From positions 1,736,001-1,800,000 of the forward strand of contig OY751487.1 in the NCBI GenBank assembly GCA_963565915.1: a stretch of DNA of 64,000 nucleotides. The letters are read 5' to 3'. The notes under the pieces are model-generated. The model made no database searches, was not told where the DNA came from, and saw only the letters and a list, made by a program, of their open reading frames with translations. Source of the DNA: Entoloma clypeatum. Its lineage: Eukaryota > Basidiomycota > Agaricomycetes > Agaricales > Entolomataceae. Made by a program: the position numbers and the translations under genes. How positions within the stretch are numbered: the first letter of the stretch is position 1; each line of letters starts with the position of its first letter. Shown piece by piece: positions 49,990 through 60,990 of the stretch.

Positions 49990-52377
49990 ATGTCCTTCCA
50001 TGACGAACCCCCCTCTTCCTCTGGTGGTGGTCGGGCCCTTAAGGCTCCATCGCTCGCTAGATCGACCAGGATCGACACCCAATCTGTCGCCAAGCCCCCC
50101 GTCTCCCTGGATTGGCCAGACTCTCCAGCCGATCACACTCAAACCCCAACTTCTCCTGCGCCGTCTGGTAAGGCTGAGGAAATCCGTCTCAGGCAGAAGG
50201 CTCACAAGTCTGCCCTTGGATCTGTCAGCCCTGTGGAAGGTAATCCCACTGGCAACTGGTCAGAAGAACCGATCAATGTCGACACTCTTCCGGATGTCGA
50301 CCAGCTCATTTCTGTGGGGCCTCTAGCTCCCACTCAGACTGTCTACCGCAGCGACACCCCCTTCAGTGGGCGTGCCGAGGCAACGAGGCACTCTTCCATC
50401 ACGCTTCCTGCTAACGCCGGACTCGTGACATTCGAGAATGTTCCGGATTACGTACTTAACAATCCGAAACAAGATCTCATCCCCAGCGAGTTACAGGTCA
50501 ACATGGCAGGTGACAGCGAGGACAACCTCGTTGCAATGGTCGCTGCACTCAAAACTGTCGGCGAGGCTATCGACTTCGGTCTGGCCTCTGGCGGCACCCT
50601 CACTCGGCTCAACACGGCCACCCTCTCTGCCGCCGTCATCTCATTGGCACAGCGGATCATCATTCGAGGCATCACGTGTGACGCCGTCGCTTCCGATGGA
50701 GTCCTCAAAGATGAGTTCTTCATGCTCTTCGCTCTTATGGGCGACAAACTCGGCTTCACTCTTAACGAGGACGGCAATCTCACTCACAAGGACTACGTCC
50801 CCCCCCCTCCGCCTCCGACCCCCGCCTCCCAAGGCAAGGGCAAGTCCAAAGCTCCTCCTCCTCTTAAAACCCCCACCACCTCACAGGCGGCGGATGCCTC
50901 CATGTCGGACTCCTGGCGAGTCCACAAATCCCCCGCCCCTCCCAAAGCTTCTAGCTCTGGCAAGGCTCCGACTCCGCGCGGCACCAAGGGTTTACCCTTG
51001 GTGCCTGCCCCAGCAGCCCAGCCTTCCAAGGGTCTACCCTCTGGAACGGTCAAGCGAGCCCCCAGGATCGACGACACGTCGGCATTCCCGCCCTTACCGC
51101 CCAGGGGCTCTGCCTACAACAGAGCTCCCAGGCTTTCCTATGCCAACAAAGCCAAGAGTGGAGCACACGCCGCGCCTACGGGCAAAGCGCCTGCAGAAAC
51201 TGGAGGCGATGTACTCACCCCAAAGGCTCCTGCGGTTCCTAAGCCCAGAGTGTCCTCGACCACCAAGGGCGCCAATAGGCGCTTTGTCATGATATCGAGC
51301 TCTGAGTGGGCTCTTTTCAAGAAATGCAACGAGGTTCATAAAGCTGCTCTTGAAGCGCTTGCAAACCTCAACTCTCCTCTCTCCCTCGAGGCTGCTGACT
51401 TATGCCCTGAAGGATTGAGGATGAAAACCATCAGTTCCACTGGTCGGGTCGTCCCCACCGACGTTGAACTCACCAACATCGGCAAGTTCGTTGAACGCTT
51501 GCTTGAAGCCGACGATGCGGAGATCAATGTCTATCTTCCGACATCTAAATCCTTCTTAAAGTTGACTGGCATACCCCGCGTCCTCAATGATGAGCCCATT
51601 TCGTCTGAGGCCATTGGCAAAATCATCACGAAACACTGCTTTGCTGTCATGAGGAAACGAGTCGCCCTCACGTCTGCTGCTCGGATCGTCACCTATTCAA
51701 AAACTGCGGATACGTGTATGGTCTATTTCGACATCCAGGACTCCCAGAGCAGAGCTACCCTGAACACCCTCATCAAGACCAAGATTCGCTGGAACGTCGA
51801 GGCGAACTTTAGGCCCTCCCCCATCAGACAGGCGGACAAGCGCATCAGCGTCCCCCTCTGCAGAAACTGCTTCCAGTGGGGGCATCAGATCTGAGACAAT
51901 GGAACTGGCTGCCCCTCTAGACCCCAACTCTGTTCTGCGTGTGGTGGCCCTCACCATGTCGACAACCACAGGCATCATGCCCCCTGTTGCAAGGGCGCGC
52001 CTAAAGCCAATCCTCCCATCGCTCCCACCCCTGCTGGGCAGCCGTGCGATCACGCCCCAAGGTGTCGCAACTGTGGTGAAGACCACCGTTCTGACTCCAC
52101 CATATGCAAGTTCTGGAAGAACCGCTTCGACCCCTCTTTCCACCGTAAGGCATATGATAAAGCCGCTACGAAAGATGCGTCTCGCAAGGCAGCCAAGGCT
52201 GCCCGCCCCACCACCACGACGGCGGCCAAGGTTGCAACCCTTGTTCCCACTGATCGTAATCGCTTTGAGGTTCTGGATGGTATGGAGGACGTCGCGCCTA
52301 CAGGACCTGGACCAGAACCCACGCAAACTGCCACAACTAGTGGGACCAGCCCCTCCGATGGCGTTGTTAATGGTTGA
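49990..52377 (+). pseudogene. LINE ORF1 (gag-like nucleic-acid binding protein), interrupted by a stop codon
   Basis: Starts at 49990 (MSFHDEPPSSSGGGRALKAP) and stays open to the TGA at 51892-51894, then continues in the same frame to the TGA at 52375-52377. The N-terminal half is Pro/Ser/Lys-rich and disordered-looking; a structured region follows around 51280-51840. The zinc-knuckle region lies exactly across the stop: CRNCFQWGH before it, and Cys/His groups after it (CSACGGPHH, CRNCGEDH). The stop therefore removes two of the three knuckles and about 160 residues. A CGA-to-TGA change is one simple explanation. Read-through is possible but nothing in the sequence shows it. Confidence 0.85.
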
Positions 52378-55300
52378 TACAACCACAGCGCCTGACGTGG
52401 ACGAGCTGGTCTCCCTTAAGTTACGTACCCATAATGTTCGGAGAACTAACGCTATCATTGAATCTTTCCTTGTTAGACACAACGAAGATATCAATATCTA
52501 TTTTGTACAGGAACCTGTCAAGTACCTTGCCCGCCACACCGTTTCCACCTCTTCCAAGAGTGGATTCCCTATCTATTCCTATCCCCGAAACCCATCCTGG
52601 ATATGCTCAGACGCTTCCACGGCCGACTCCTCAGCCCGTACGGTAGCCTACTTTAACACTAACATCGCGCATCTGCGCCCTGTTCTCCATCACGAATTTG
52701 ATGCCCCATCTGACATCCAAATCTTATCCCTATGGCCCACCAAATCTCGGCAAGTCTTTCTCATCAACGTGTACTCTGACGCTTCAGGGACGGCCATCAA
52801 ATGGCTCACCCGTAATGCCCACACACTCCCCTCCCCCGTCATCTTTCTTGGCGGCGACTTCAACTGCCCGTCCACTCTCTGGGACGCGGCAGTCCCCTAT
52901 GCCTCGAGCCTCTCTACCGATCTCATGCATGTCACTTCTTCCCTTGACCTTACGCTCAGCGGAACGAATACTGACCCTCCCACATGGATCCCAGACAACC
53001 CACTACACCGGCCCTCCACGCTCGACCTCGTCTTCCTCCTGGCCTCCAGGCCTAGAAAGTGTGAACGCTTTTTGTGTCCCTTCGAACACGACACTTCTGA
53101 CCATGTCCCCCTGACCGTCTACCTGCCCGCGACTCTGTACCAGCCGTTGGTCCGGCAGATCGTTCCCTTGAAAACCTATGAAGAATATGTCGCAGGTCTC
53201 TTAGTCGCCTTTAGCGCGGTCCCCGACTCCTATGCCTCGGCCCAGGACGTCGAGGCTGCAGCTACTAACCTCCAGACAGCCCTTTCTGAGAACTGGGATA
53301 CTCACTCTCACCCAGTCAAAGGCGCAGGATTGCACTCCCACTCGTGGTGGAGCGAGACGTGCGACTTAGCCAGGCAAGTATACCTTGATACCAAATCTCC
53401 CGTCGATTATAGCAATCTTCGGGCGGTAATCCGCGCGGCCAAACGAGAATTCTTTGAAGATCGAATCGAGACCATCGCCCTCTCCCAAAAAAACCCCTGG
53501 TCCCTCATGGACTGGCACAAGCCCCGTCGCTCAGACCCCCTTGCAAATTTGAAGGGGGCCAATGGTGACGTTCTCCACTCTTCTAACGACATGTTTGACC
53601 TTTTGATAAGGCCTTTCATACGCCTCCTCCGAACTCTCCTAAGATGGATATCCTCGACGAAATCCCACAAGAACCCACTCGAGACTGGATACCAATTACG
53701 GGTCCCGAGATTACCTCCCTTGTCCTCAAATGCAATCCCAAATCTGCCCCTGGTCCAGACCACGTATCATGGGCTCTTCTCAAGCGTCTCCTCCAAAAAG
53801 ATGAAGTGTTGACACGCATTACAGCCCTAGCTAACGCCTGCATAGATTATTCTTGCTGGCCTGCAGCTTTCAAAACCTCTGTCACGGTTATCATACCAAA
53901 GCCTGGCAAAGAAACTTACGATAAACCCAAGTCGTTTCGACCCATCGTTCTCCTCAACACGGTGGCAAAGATTATTGAGAAAGTCATCGCCAATCGAATG
54001 CAACTCGAATGCACTAAGTACAGCCTTGTCCACCGATACCAGTTCGGTGGACTTCGCTACAGATCTACAACTGATGCTGGCATCATCATAACACACAGAG
54101 TCCGGAATGGATGGGCGAAGAAACGTGACACGGGGGTCGTGGCCTTCGACGTTGCGCAATTCTTCCCTTCTCTGGACCATCAATTCTTGTTAGGAGTACT
54201 ACGGCGGCTGGGGTTTTCAGCCGCCTTGAGTAAGTTCTTCGAATCTTATCTTCGTGGACGGTCTACTCGTTTTGTCTCAGGACAGAATGTCTCAGACCTC
54301 TTCGAAATCCTCTTTGGTGTGGGTCAAGGCTCGGCGCTCTCCCCCATCCTCTCCGGCATCTATCTTTCGCCGGCCCTCAGAATCTTCTACAGCCGTGGAC
54401 ACGCGCAATACCTGGATCTCTTCTCCTTCGTAGACGACGGCATGCTCATCGTCCAGTCTTCTGACCTTGACGCTATCGGCTCCCACCTACGGGCTGGCCA
54501 AAAAGCCATCGACAGCATCCTCATCGACATGGGGCTGGCCACTGAACCGACGAAAGACGAACTCATGTTCTTCACCCGAACTGTCTCTCCATCATACCCT
54601 ATCGTTCGACTACCCGGTCAACCTCCCCTCCAAGTCAAGGCCTCCTGGCGCTACCTCGGCTTCTTCTTTGATCGTCGTCTGACCTTCAATGAACACAGAC
54701 GCTTCTATGCCACCAAGGCGCTCACATCCATTCCCCTCCTCCTTGGCAACTCCTCACGCGGTCTCCCACCCCGCCTCAAACGCCTCCTATACGTTTCGTG
54801 CGTCATGCCGATCCTCACATATGGATGCCAACTCTGGTACTACAACGGTCCACGCCTCAAAACTGCTTTCAACCTGTTGAACTCAGTCCACTATAGAGCC
54901 GCCAGATGGATCACCGGCGCCTTCAATCGGTCGCCTACCGGGGGTGTCCTCGCTATTGCGGGGCTCATGCCTGCTAGACAACACATCACCAAGCTTGTGC
55001 AGCGCTCCCGAATCAGAGCCGCCCAGCTTCCCATCACTCATCCTGTCGTCTGCGAGCTTTTGCTCAAGGCGGAGAATAAGACCCCTAGCCCAATCGTCGA
55101 CATTCAGAACCTGATGATCGCCGTCAAACTTGAGAGATCCGACTACCTGAGCGAGGAGGCTCGCCTGGGAAATCGCATACTCGACCTTTACCCGGATTCC
55201 TTCATCTGGGACGCCCCACAGGTCGATGACGACAAGAAGCGTTACACCTACCTCAAAGACATCCTCACCACCGCCGAGGAAGAAAGTCACCAAGCGGCCT

Positions 55301-56175
55301 TCTGCATCGCTGCCCGGCCCAGCGTCGGTAAGATGTTGTCGTCGGCAGTTGCGGTAGTCCGGTTCGCCCCCTCCATTGGTCGTCACGCTCAAGACCCCCA
55401 TATGACCAGAGCCAGCGCAGGTAGAAGTCTCGCCCCTGAGACTCTCATCGTCGCCACCCTCCTTGGCCTTAGCAAGGTCATCACCCACGCACCTTATGTC
55501 ACGGAGATCCATATCTTCACCCGAAACATACAGGCTGTCCGGCTCGCCCTCGATACAGGTTCCATTCATGCGGGCCACTCTGTCTCCTGCGGCATTTCCC
55601 GCCTCCTCCGGCCCTTCCTCGCTGGAGCTGGCGTCATCCATGTCCATCTCGACACACCTCTCACGTCTGAGTGGGGTTCTGCCTTCCCCGACCCCTCACG
55701 TCACTTCAAATCAACTCAAGGAACAGCCTTGTCTCCCCTGTCGCCCAACTTTGCCCGTACCGCTGCCGCTACCAGCGCCGTAGACGGATGGCACAAACTT
55801 CATTCCGCCCCCGAATTCCGAGGTCGCTCCTTCCTTCCTCTCCACACTGGAGACAAAGAGAGGGTATTCCAACCGGACCACGTCAAAGGTGGACCCTGGC
55901 TCAACTCCTGGGCGGGCAACAACAACGCGCTGTTCGCTCGCCTCACCCGCGCCACCCTGGGCCACGCTCCCATTGGTGCCTATAGACAACGCTTCAACCA
56001 TCCAGGCCCATTCACATGTGCCTGCAACAATGACACCCTTGAGACGGTTGACCACCTCCTCCACAAATGTCCTCTCTTTGATAGGGACAACGCCTCCAAC
56101 AAACGGTACAACATCGGCAATTTCCTGGGGATGCTCGCAAACCATCCCGCGTTATTCGCCTTTCCCCCACCCTAA
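52370..56175 (+). pseudogene. LINE ORF2 (APE-type endonuclease and reverse transcriptase), frameshifted
   Basis: ATG at 52370 overlaps the ORF1 stop (ATGGTTGA). The endonuclease domain shows the family residues in RTHNVRRTN, YFVQEP, FLGGDFNCP, STLDLVF and SDHVPL (about 52420-53110). The frame is then lost: the codons after NDMFD (about 53590-53605) continue as FDKAFHTPPP in another register, a 1-nt indel. In the second frame the RT begins near 53640. RT landmarks are KCNPKSAPGPDHVSWALLK, VTVIIPKPGK, SFRPIVLLNTVAKIIEKVIA, GLRYRSTTDA, VVAFDVAQFFPSLDH, GVGQGSALSPILSGIYL and the active site FVDDG. The RNase H-like stretch at about 55300-55650 keeps a Glu (LAPETLIVATLLG) but not the aspartates. 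A CxC...H...C motif (CACNNDTLETVDHLLHKC) ends the protein; stop at 56173-56175. Confidence 0.88.
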
Positions 56176-56453
56176 CTTATCGGGTGAGCTTCAGTGTTAT
56201 GTTTTCTTTCCTTCACGGTCTCTCTAGTTACTACGGTCTCTGCCTACGGGTGTATGTAGTTTATATACAGGGTCTGTTCTGGTGGACTTGATCCATGGGC
56301 GGACCCCACTCTCGGATACTTATATATTTCTCTCCGCACATGTGCCGTGACCACAGGGCATTACTATCCAATACTCTCATATGTAGTTCTCGTTAAATTT
56401 GTAACTTAGTGTACAAGACCGCACTGCGATCGGGCGCCGGAATATAAATTGAG

Positions 56454-56458
<5 letters not shown>

Positions 56459-56495
<37 letters not shown>
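56459..56495 (+). repeat. Terminal poly(A) tract of the LINE
   Basis: An uninterrupted run of about 37 adenines directly after the LINE 3' UTR, as produced by target-primed reverse transcription of a polyadenylated transcript. No similar run occurs elsewhere in the window. Confidence 0.9.
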
Positions 56496-56497
<2 letters not shown>

Positions 56498-56618
56498 TTC
56501 GTGGGCTGATGGAGACCCGGTGGAAACTTATCGCATTGGTACCATATGCCAACTCGAATGCTATCTCTCACTGCTGGGTAGCAGCGCCCTTATAACGGTG
56601 TTGATACATAGATACTGT

Positions 56619-59600
56619 ATGGACTCGGCTCAGTTAACAGTTGCGATCCAACTTGGTGAGTCGCGATCTCATCAGCGTCGACTGAATATAAATCCCTGTT
56701 CAGTAACTACTTCTCGCAAGGCGGTAGAGGAGATCAAGCTATACAGAGTAATTCCGGATACCTCTATGTCCGCACACTGTTTCTGAACGTCCGTGGCCAG
56801 CAACAATGCACAGACATCAATACTCGATGTCTGATTTTGATACGTGTCATCCACGACTGGGCACCGCGCATCGATGCTGCGATAGTTCTTGCCATTTCTG
56901 AGGAGGCCACAGTGTCAGTGTCATGTTCGGCATAATTTGTTTTTATCTCAACTTACCCTTGCCATTCAATCCTAGGATCATCCGTCGTATGGCCGGCAAT
57001 TTTGCCGAATGGGCTGCTCTCACTAGGCTAAGGAGCTTTCTTCTACGGCGCCAAATGAAGGAAGAGATAGATAGGTTGAATTGCGATCTTGATATCACAG
57101 TCAAGAAGTTCAACGCATGTCCCTTCGTATCCTTCTCAATCGCCTGCGATTTTTACCTCATTCTCAGAAAGCTTTCGGCTCTGAGCTGGAACGATATTTT
57201 GAACCGCAGGAGTGGGTTATGGAGAACACTCAGCGTGATTCAGAATATGAAGAGGAAGCCCGGAGCGTTCTGCAAGAGATTGTTCAGAGTCCAGAAGATA
57301 TGAATAAAATGTTGCATACCCAGTCACGGCCACTCGAGGATATAACCGAAAATCTTCAAATGGTGCGTGGACTCACCTGTGACCCTTCCGTGGAGGATCT
57401 TCATAAGATCATAGGAACTACGTAGCTCAAACCTCCAGCAGACCCAAGCTCAAATACTCCGACATGGGCTATGGCTCCCGTTTAAAGGATCTTCCAAGTT
57501 CTTTCTGCGTTCCGATTGTACGTTATCTGTGTATCACGTCCATTTTGTTTCTAGCACAGCTAATTGTTATACCTCGCCCAGTGACTGGACAAATTCGCAT
57601 GAAGGGCGAAGGGGCGATCGCACAGGGACCATTTAGTATTGTCTTTTTAGGTATGTCGACTTTCTCATGCTACGGCTTTTTTTACATACTCTGTCAGGTG
57701 AATGGTTGGACAACAAATTGGTTGGTGTCTATTTCAAGGTCATCGCACTGCTTCGATCTCATTTATGTAGGTCACTCTGCATCTCCCTCGGACTCTCGCT
57801 AAAACTGTCGATTCTCAGAAGGTACGCCATGCTGTCTCCCATATACGGCTAGTATATATTCACCATTTCTAGCAATTTGAGCGCGCAGTTTCGATGTGGC
57901 GAAGCTTCGATCACCCGAATATTGTCCCTATATACGGGAGCGTGTGCATAGGGAGAAATATCTATGCTGTTCGTTTTATAGATTTGTTAATGCGAAGATG
58001 CTGTGACATTTATTGCTTTTTAGGTCAGATCCTGGATGGATAACGGAAACATAATGACCTATCTCGAGAAAGATCCTTCCGCGGATAGACTGAAGATAAT
58101 CCACGAAGTAGCTTCTGGTGATTATAATGCTGTCAGTGATGTGTCACCACAACTCAACTGATCTCCCGACTCGGAAGGGCTCGAGTACCTCCACCTTAAC
58201 GGCGTTGTTCATGGCGATCTTCGCGGGGTAACGATATATTTTTCCTTTTTCCATATTTCTAATAATGCCCTAGGTTAACATCATGATGTCGAGTGATGGC
58301 ACCGCCAGATTATCCGATTTTGGTCTTCATCAGTTTCTGGGCGAGGTTCGCTTCCCTTTCTATTGTAAACTGGGGTTTTTCTCATGAGATTTAGCAGCCC
58401 AATTATCTAACATTCCCTTCTCAATCAGTCGATGCGCATTGCTTGCCTCCCGAAGTACTCCAGCAATGTACCGCTTGGTCCACGTCCTCCGATGCATGGA
58501 GTTTTGCCGTTGTTTCTTTAGAAATTCTCACCGGAAAGCGCCCGCCGCCCGTCGCTGTTGGACGTTCCGCACCGTTGAGATCGGATCTCCCGCAAGACAA
58601 TATACCTGACCAGCCTGGGCCCAATGTCACAAAGCTGGGTTTAAGTGATGATATGTGGAGTCTGATGATACAGTGCTGGCAGGTGGCACCAGAGTCTCGG
58701 CCTTCGATGACTGACGTGAAGGGTAAATTGGTTGAGATCAGAGCACTATCTCCGCCTTCAGGTCTTCATCAATCCGTGCTTTGTATATCAGTGTGAACTA
58801 ATACAATCGACTTGCATGTTAGGTTCGCCAGGCGCATATCCTCCGCCGAGATCCCATCTCCGAAGACGAGCCACCGACTCAGCCCTCGTTGAAAGCTCTC
58901 AAAGGTTAGGATCCGGACACCATGGACAAATACGAGGCGTACAACGACGAGGTTCAGTCCAACGAATCATCAAATCCAGTTTGGGCGATCTCCAGGAGTA
59001 CCCTCCGACCGTGTACCTTGAAACATCTGTCGGGGGTCTTCCCAGGCACTCTCTGGTCGTCGATTCTGCATCCATGTACAGTGGAGAGTCGATTTCGTCC
59101 GGCGTGAGTTCACACCTGAGTACCTCAAGTACATCGGCAACAGGCGGTTCTCGTACCTCACTATCTTTACCTGGTAGCTTCGGGATGCAATATCGCCATT
59201 GCTCGCCTCCATTATCGAAAGAATATTCCAAGTCGAAGTCCAGCATTCATATGTCGAGCTCGCTTCAAGCCGCCGTCAACAATCCAGAACCGATCATCCA
59301 TTTCGATGATTCTGGTCAAGTGGCCTCTGGTACACTGGAGGGTCTTATTGAGGAATTGATCTCTAATTCAGGTGCGCCCCCCCATATGGATCTCATCCTG
59401 GTGTCAAATGAGCACATAGGCACGGAGGCGGATTTGCTATACAGAAACATCCTCTTCACCAGCTGTACCGACTTTACATCCTTGGAGGATTTGTTTGACA
59501 TCTTGGTTCGTCGATTCAGTGAAGCGGAAGACGCGGAAAGCAATTCCCAGGAGCGCCAAAGAGCAGACATCCAAGACAAGTATGATTTCTCGCCGGTCAC

Positions 59601-60851
59601 CCTGGTCAATGCTTGAACAACTATCTCTTCTGATCAGTATTCTTGGCATCATGGGTTATTGGCTCACGGACCGGCACCTTCATCTTGATTCCCAACTACT
59701 CTCCCAAATGAAGAACTTCTGTATCGCTACGAACTTTATCAAGGGCTCCATTGGAATCGAGGGCAAAGCTGACGGCATATTAAGACTGATTGACGATCGT
59801 GTGTGTGCTGAGCCCTTTTACTTTCATTATCGGAGAAACGGACTTGATTTGTTCTGTACTATAGTTAAACCAGGAAGAACAAAGCTCGTCTTTTCCCCTC
59901 TCACCTGGCCGCAGAATGCCCAGAACATCTGAAATAATGCCTCGGGATCTCGCCATCGCACTTGCACTGCTGGAAGGCGACAAGTACAAGGTGATCCTTC
60001 CAACAGACTATATAGCGCATTTAGAGAAACAAGACCGGCCGAACAACGTCGAGGCAGCCTACTTGACAAACAACAGGATTGTATTGTGGGTGAAGCAGTC
60101 GGTGCTTCATTACGACGCGATAGACTCGCGGGCGCAGGTTCTGAAATTCTTCGTCAACACTGCTTTGGTATGCCAAGAGAACACTTCTATGCCCTGCATC
60201 CAATACTGAGAACAGACAAAATCGGTTTCCACGCATCAGGAGTGTCGAAAACTGCACAATTTTGCCTCGCTTACTGCCATCGCGAACGCGTTGCATTCGG
60301 CCCCCATCGACCGCTTACGTCTCACGAAAAGAGAGCTTCCACAGGCACTCCGACAAGCCCTCGATGAATTCGACGAACTTTTAGATCCCTCTCATAATCA
60401 TAGAGCATATCGGGCAGCCTTGAAGGAGCTTTCGGAGGATGAAAACAGTGACTCATGTATTCCTTGGATAGGTGCTTATATTTTTGCTGGTCATTCACAC
60501 TGTAAGACTTGACCACTCTTTTTTCCAGCTGTGCACCTCCGCGAACTCTTCTCGACTCTCCAGAAACACCCATCGGTCGTCGAAGTAGACGGACTTCCGC
60601 TGATCAACTTTGAACGGTACAGCAAGTTCACAGCACGCATAAAGGAGGTCCTGCATTATGTTCCGCCTGATTTGGAAGGCTATCGACAACATGGACAGCT
60701 GGCCTATCTTGAGCATCAGCTCCGTGGAGTCTACACGAAGCCGAATGTCGAAGAGGAGCTCATGGAACGCAGTCTGGCACTCGAAGCGGAGGAGACGCGG
60801 GATTACAGGACTCGTAAGCGAGAGCTAAAGAGACTAGGTTTCAAAATATAG
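56619..60851 (+). CDS. Protein kinase-RasGEF fusion protein
   Basis: Likely signalling protein combining a kinase with a Ras guanine-nucleotide exchange factor. Start at 56619 (MDSAQLTVAIQL). The helical N-terminal domain includes TTSRKAVEEIKLYR, QQCTDINTRCLILIRVIHDW and MAGNFAEWAALTRLRSFLLR. The kinase domain (about 57600-58730) has QGPFSIVFLGEW, a Lys in GVYFKVIA, DHPNIVPIYG, the catalytic loop NGVVHGDLRGVNIMM (HGD instead of HRD; Asp and Asn kept), LSDFGLHQF and the C-lobe SDAWSFAVVSLEILTGKRPP. A Ser-rich linker joins in phase (SPPSG-SPGAYPPPRSHLRRR). RasGEF_N: VASGTLEGLIEELISNSGAP and DFTSLEDLFDILVRRF. RasGEF catalytic part: EIMPRDLAIALALLEGDKYK, NNRIVLWVKQSVLHYDAIDS, AQVLKFFVNTAL-ECRKLHNF, FERYSKFTARIKEVLHYVPP and GQLAYLEHQLRG. 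Stop at 60849-60851. The kinase N-lobe splicing near 57780-57870 is the part I could not fully resolve. Confidence 0.8.
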
Positions 60852-60990
60852 ATGTACAAAACAACGATCTAGGACTAAGGCATGCTGACAATACAATGAT
60901 GATGATGACTACACAGCGAACACAACGCATCCTCTGGGTATCGAGGAAGGTAAGGTATGACAACGTACACAAGAGACAGCAATACACTCC

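Larger units (their letters stand above)
49860..56495 (+). mobile_element. Non-LTR retrotransposon (LINE, Tad-like organisation), near full length but disabled
   Basis: Contains a 5' leader, ORF1 (gag-like with zinc knuckles, 49990-52377), ORF2 (endonuclease-RT-C-terminal zinc motif, 52370-56175), a 3' UTR of about 280 bp and a terminal A tract (56459-56495). ORF1 and ORF2 overlap by 8 nt. ORF1 has an in-frame TGA at 51892-51894 and ORF2 a frameshift near 53590-53605, so this copy is unlikely to be autonomous. The long uninterrupted A tract suggests a fairly recent insertion. The 5' boundary is not defined: I looked for a target-site duplication between 49500-49990 and the flank after 56495 and found nothing longer than 6 nt. 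Coding sequence is C-rich and intron-free, unlike the host genes. Confidence 0.88.

Noticed and set aside
54883..55647. Minus-strand frame of 254 codons in the LINE
   Set aside because: Antisense to ORF2; acidic low-complexity translation without motifs.
56496..56520. Possible target-site duplication of the LINE starting ggttcg
   Set aside because: Only six bases match upstream (inside the tRNA B box at 49717-49722) and the match is not at a plausible 5' junction, so it is probably chance.
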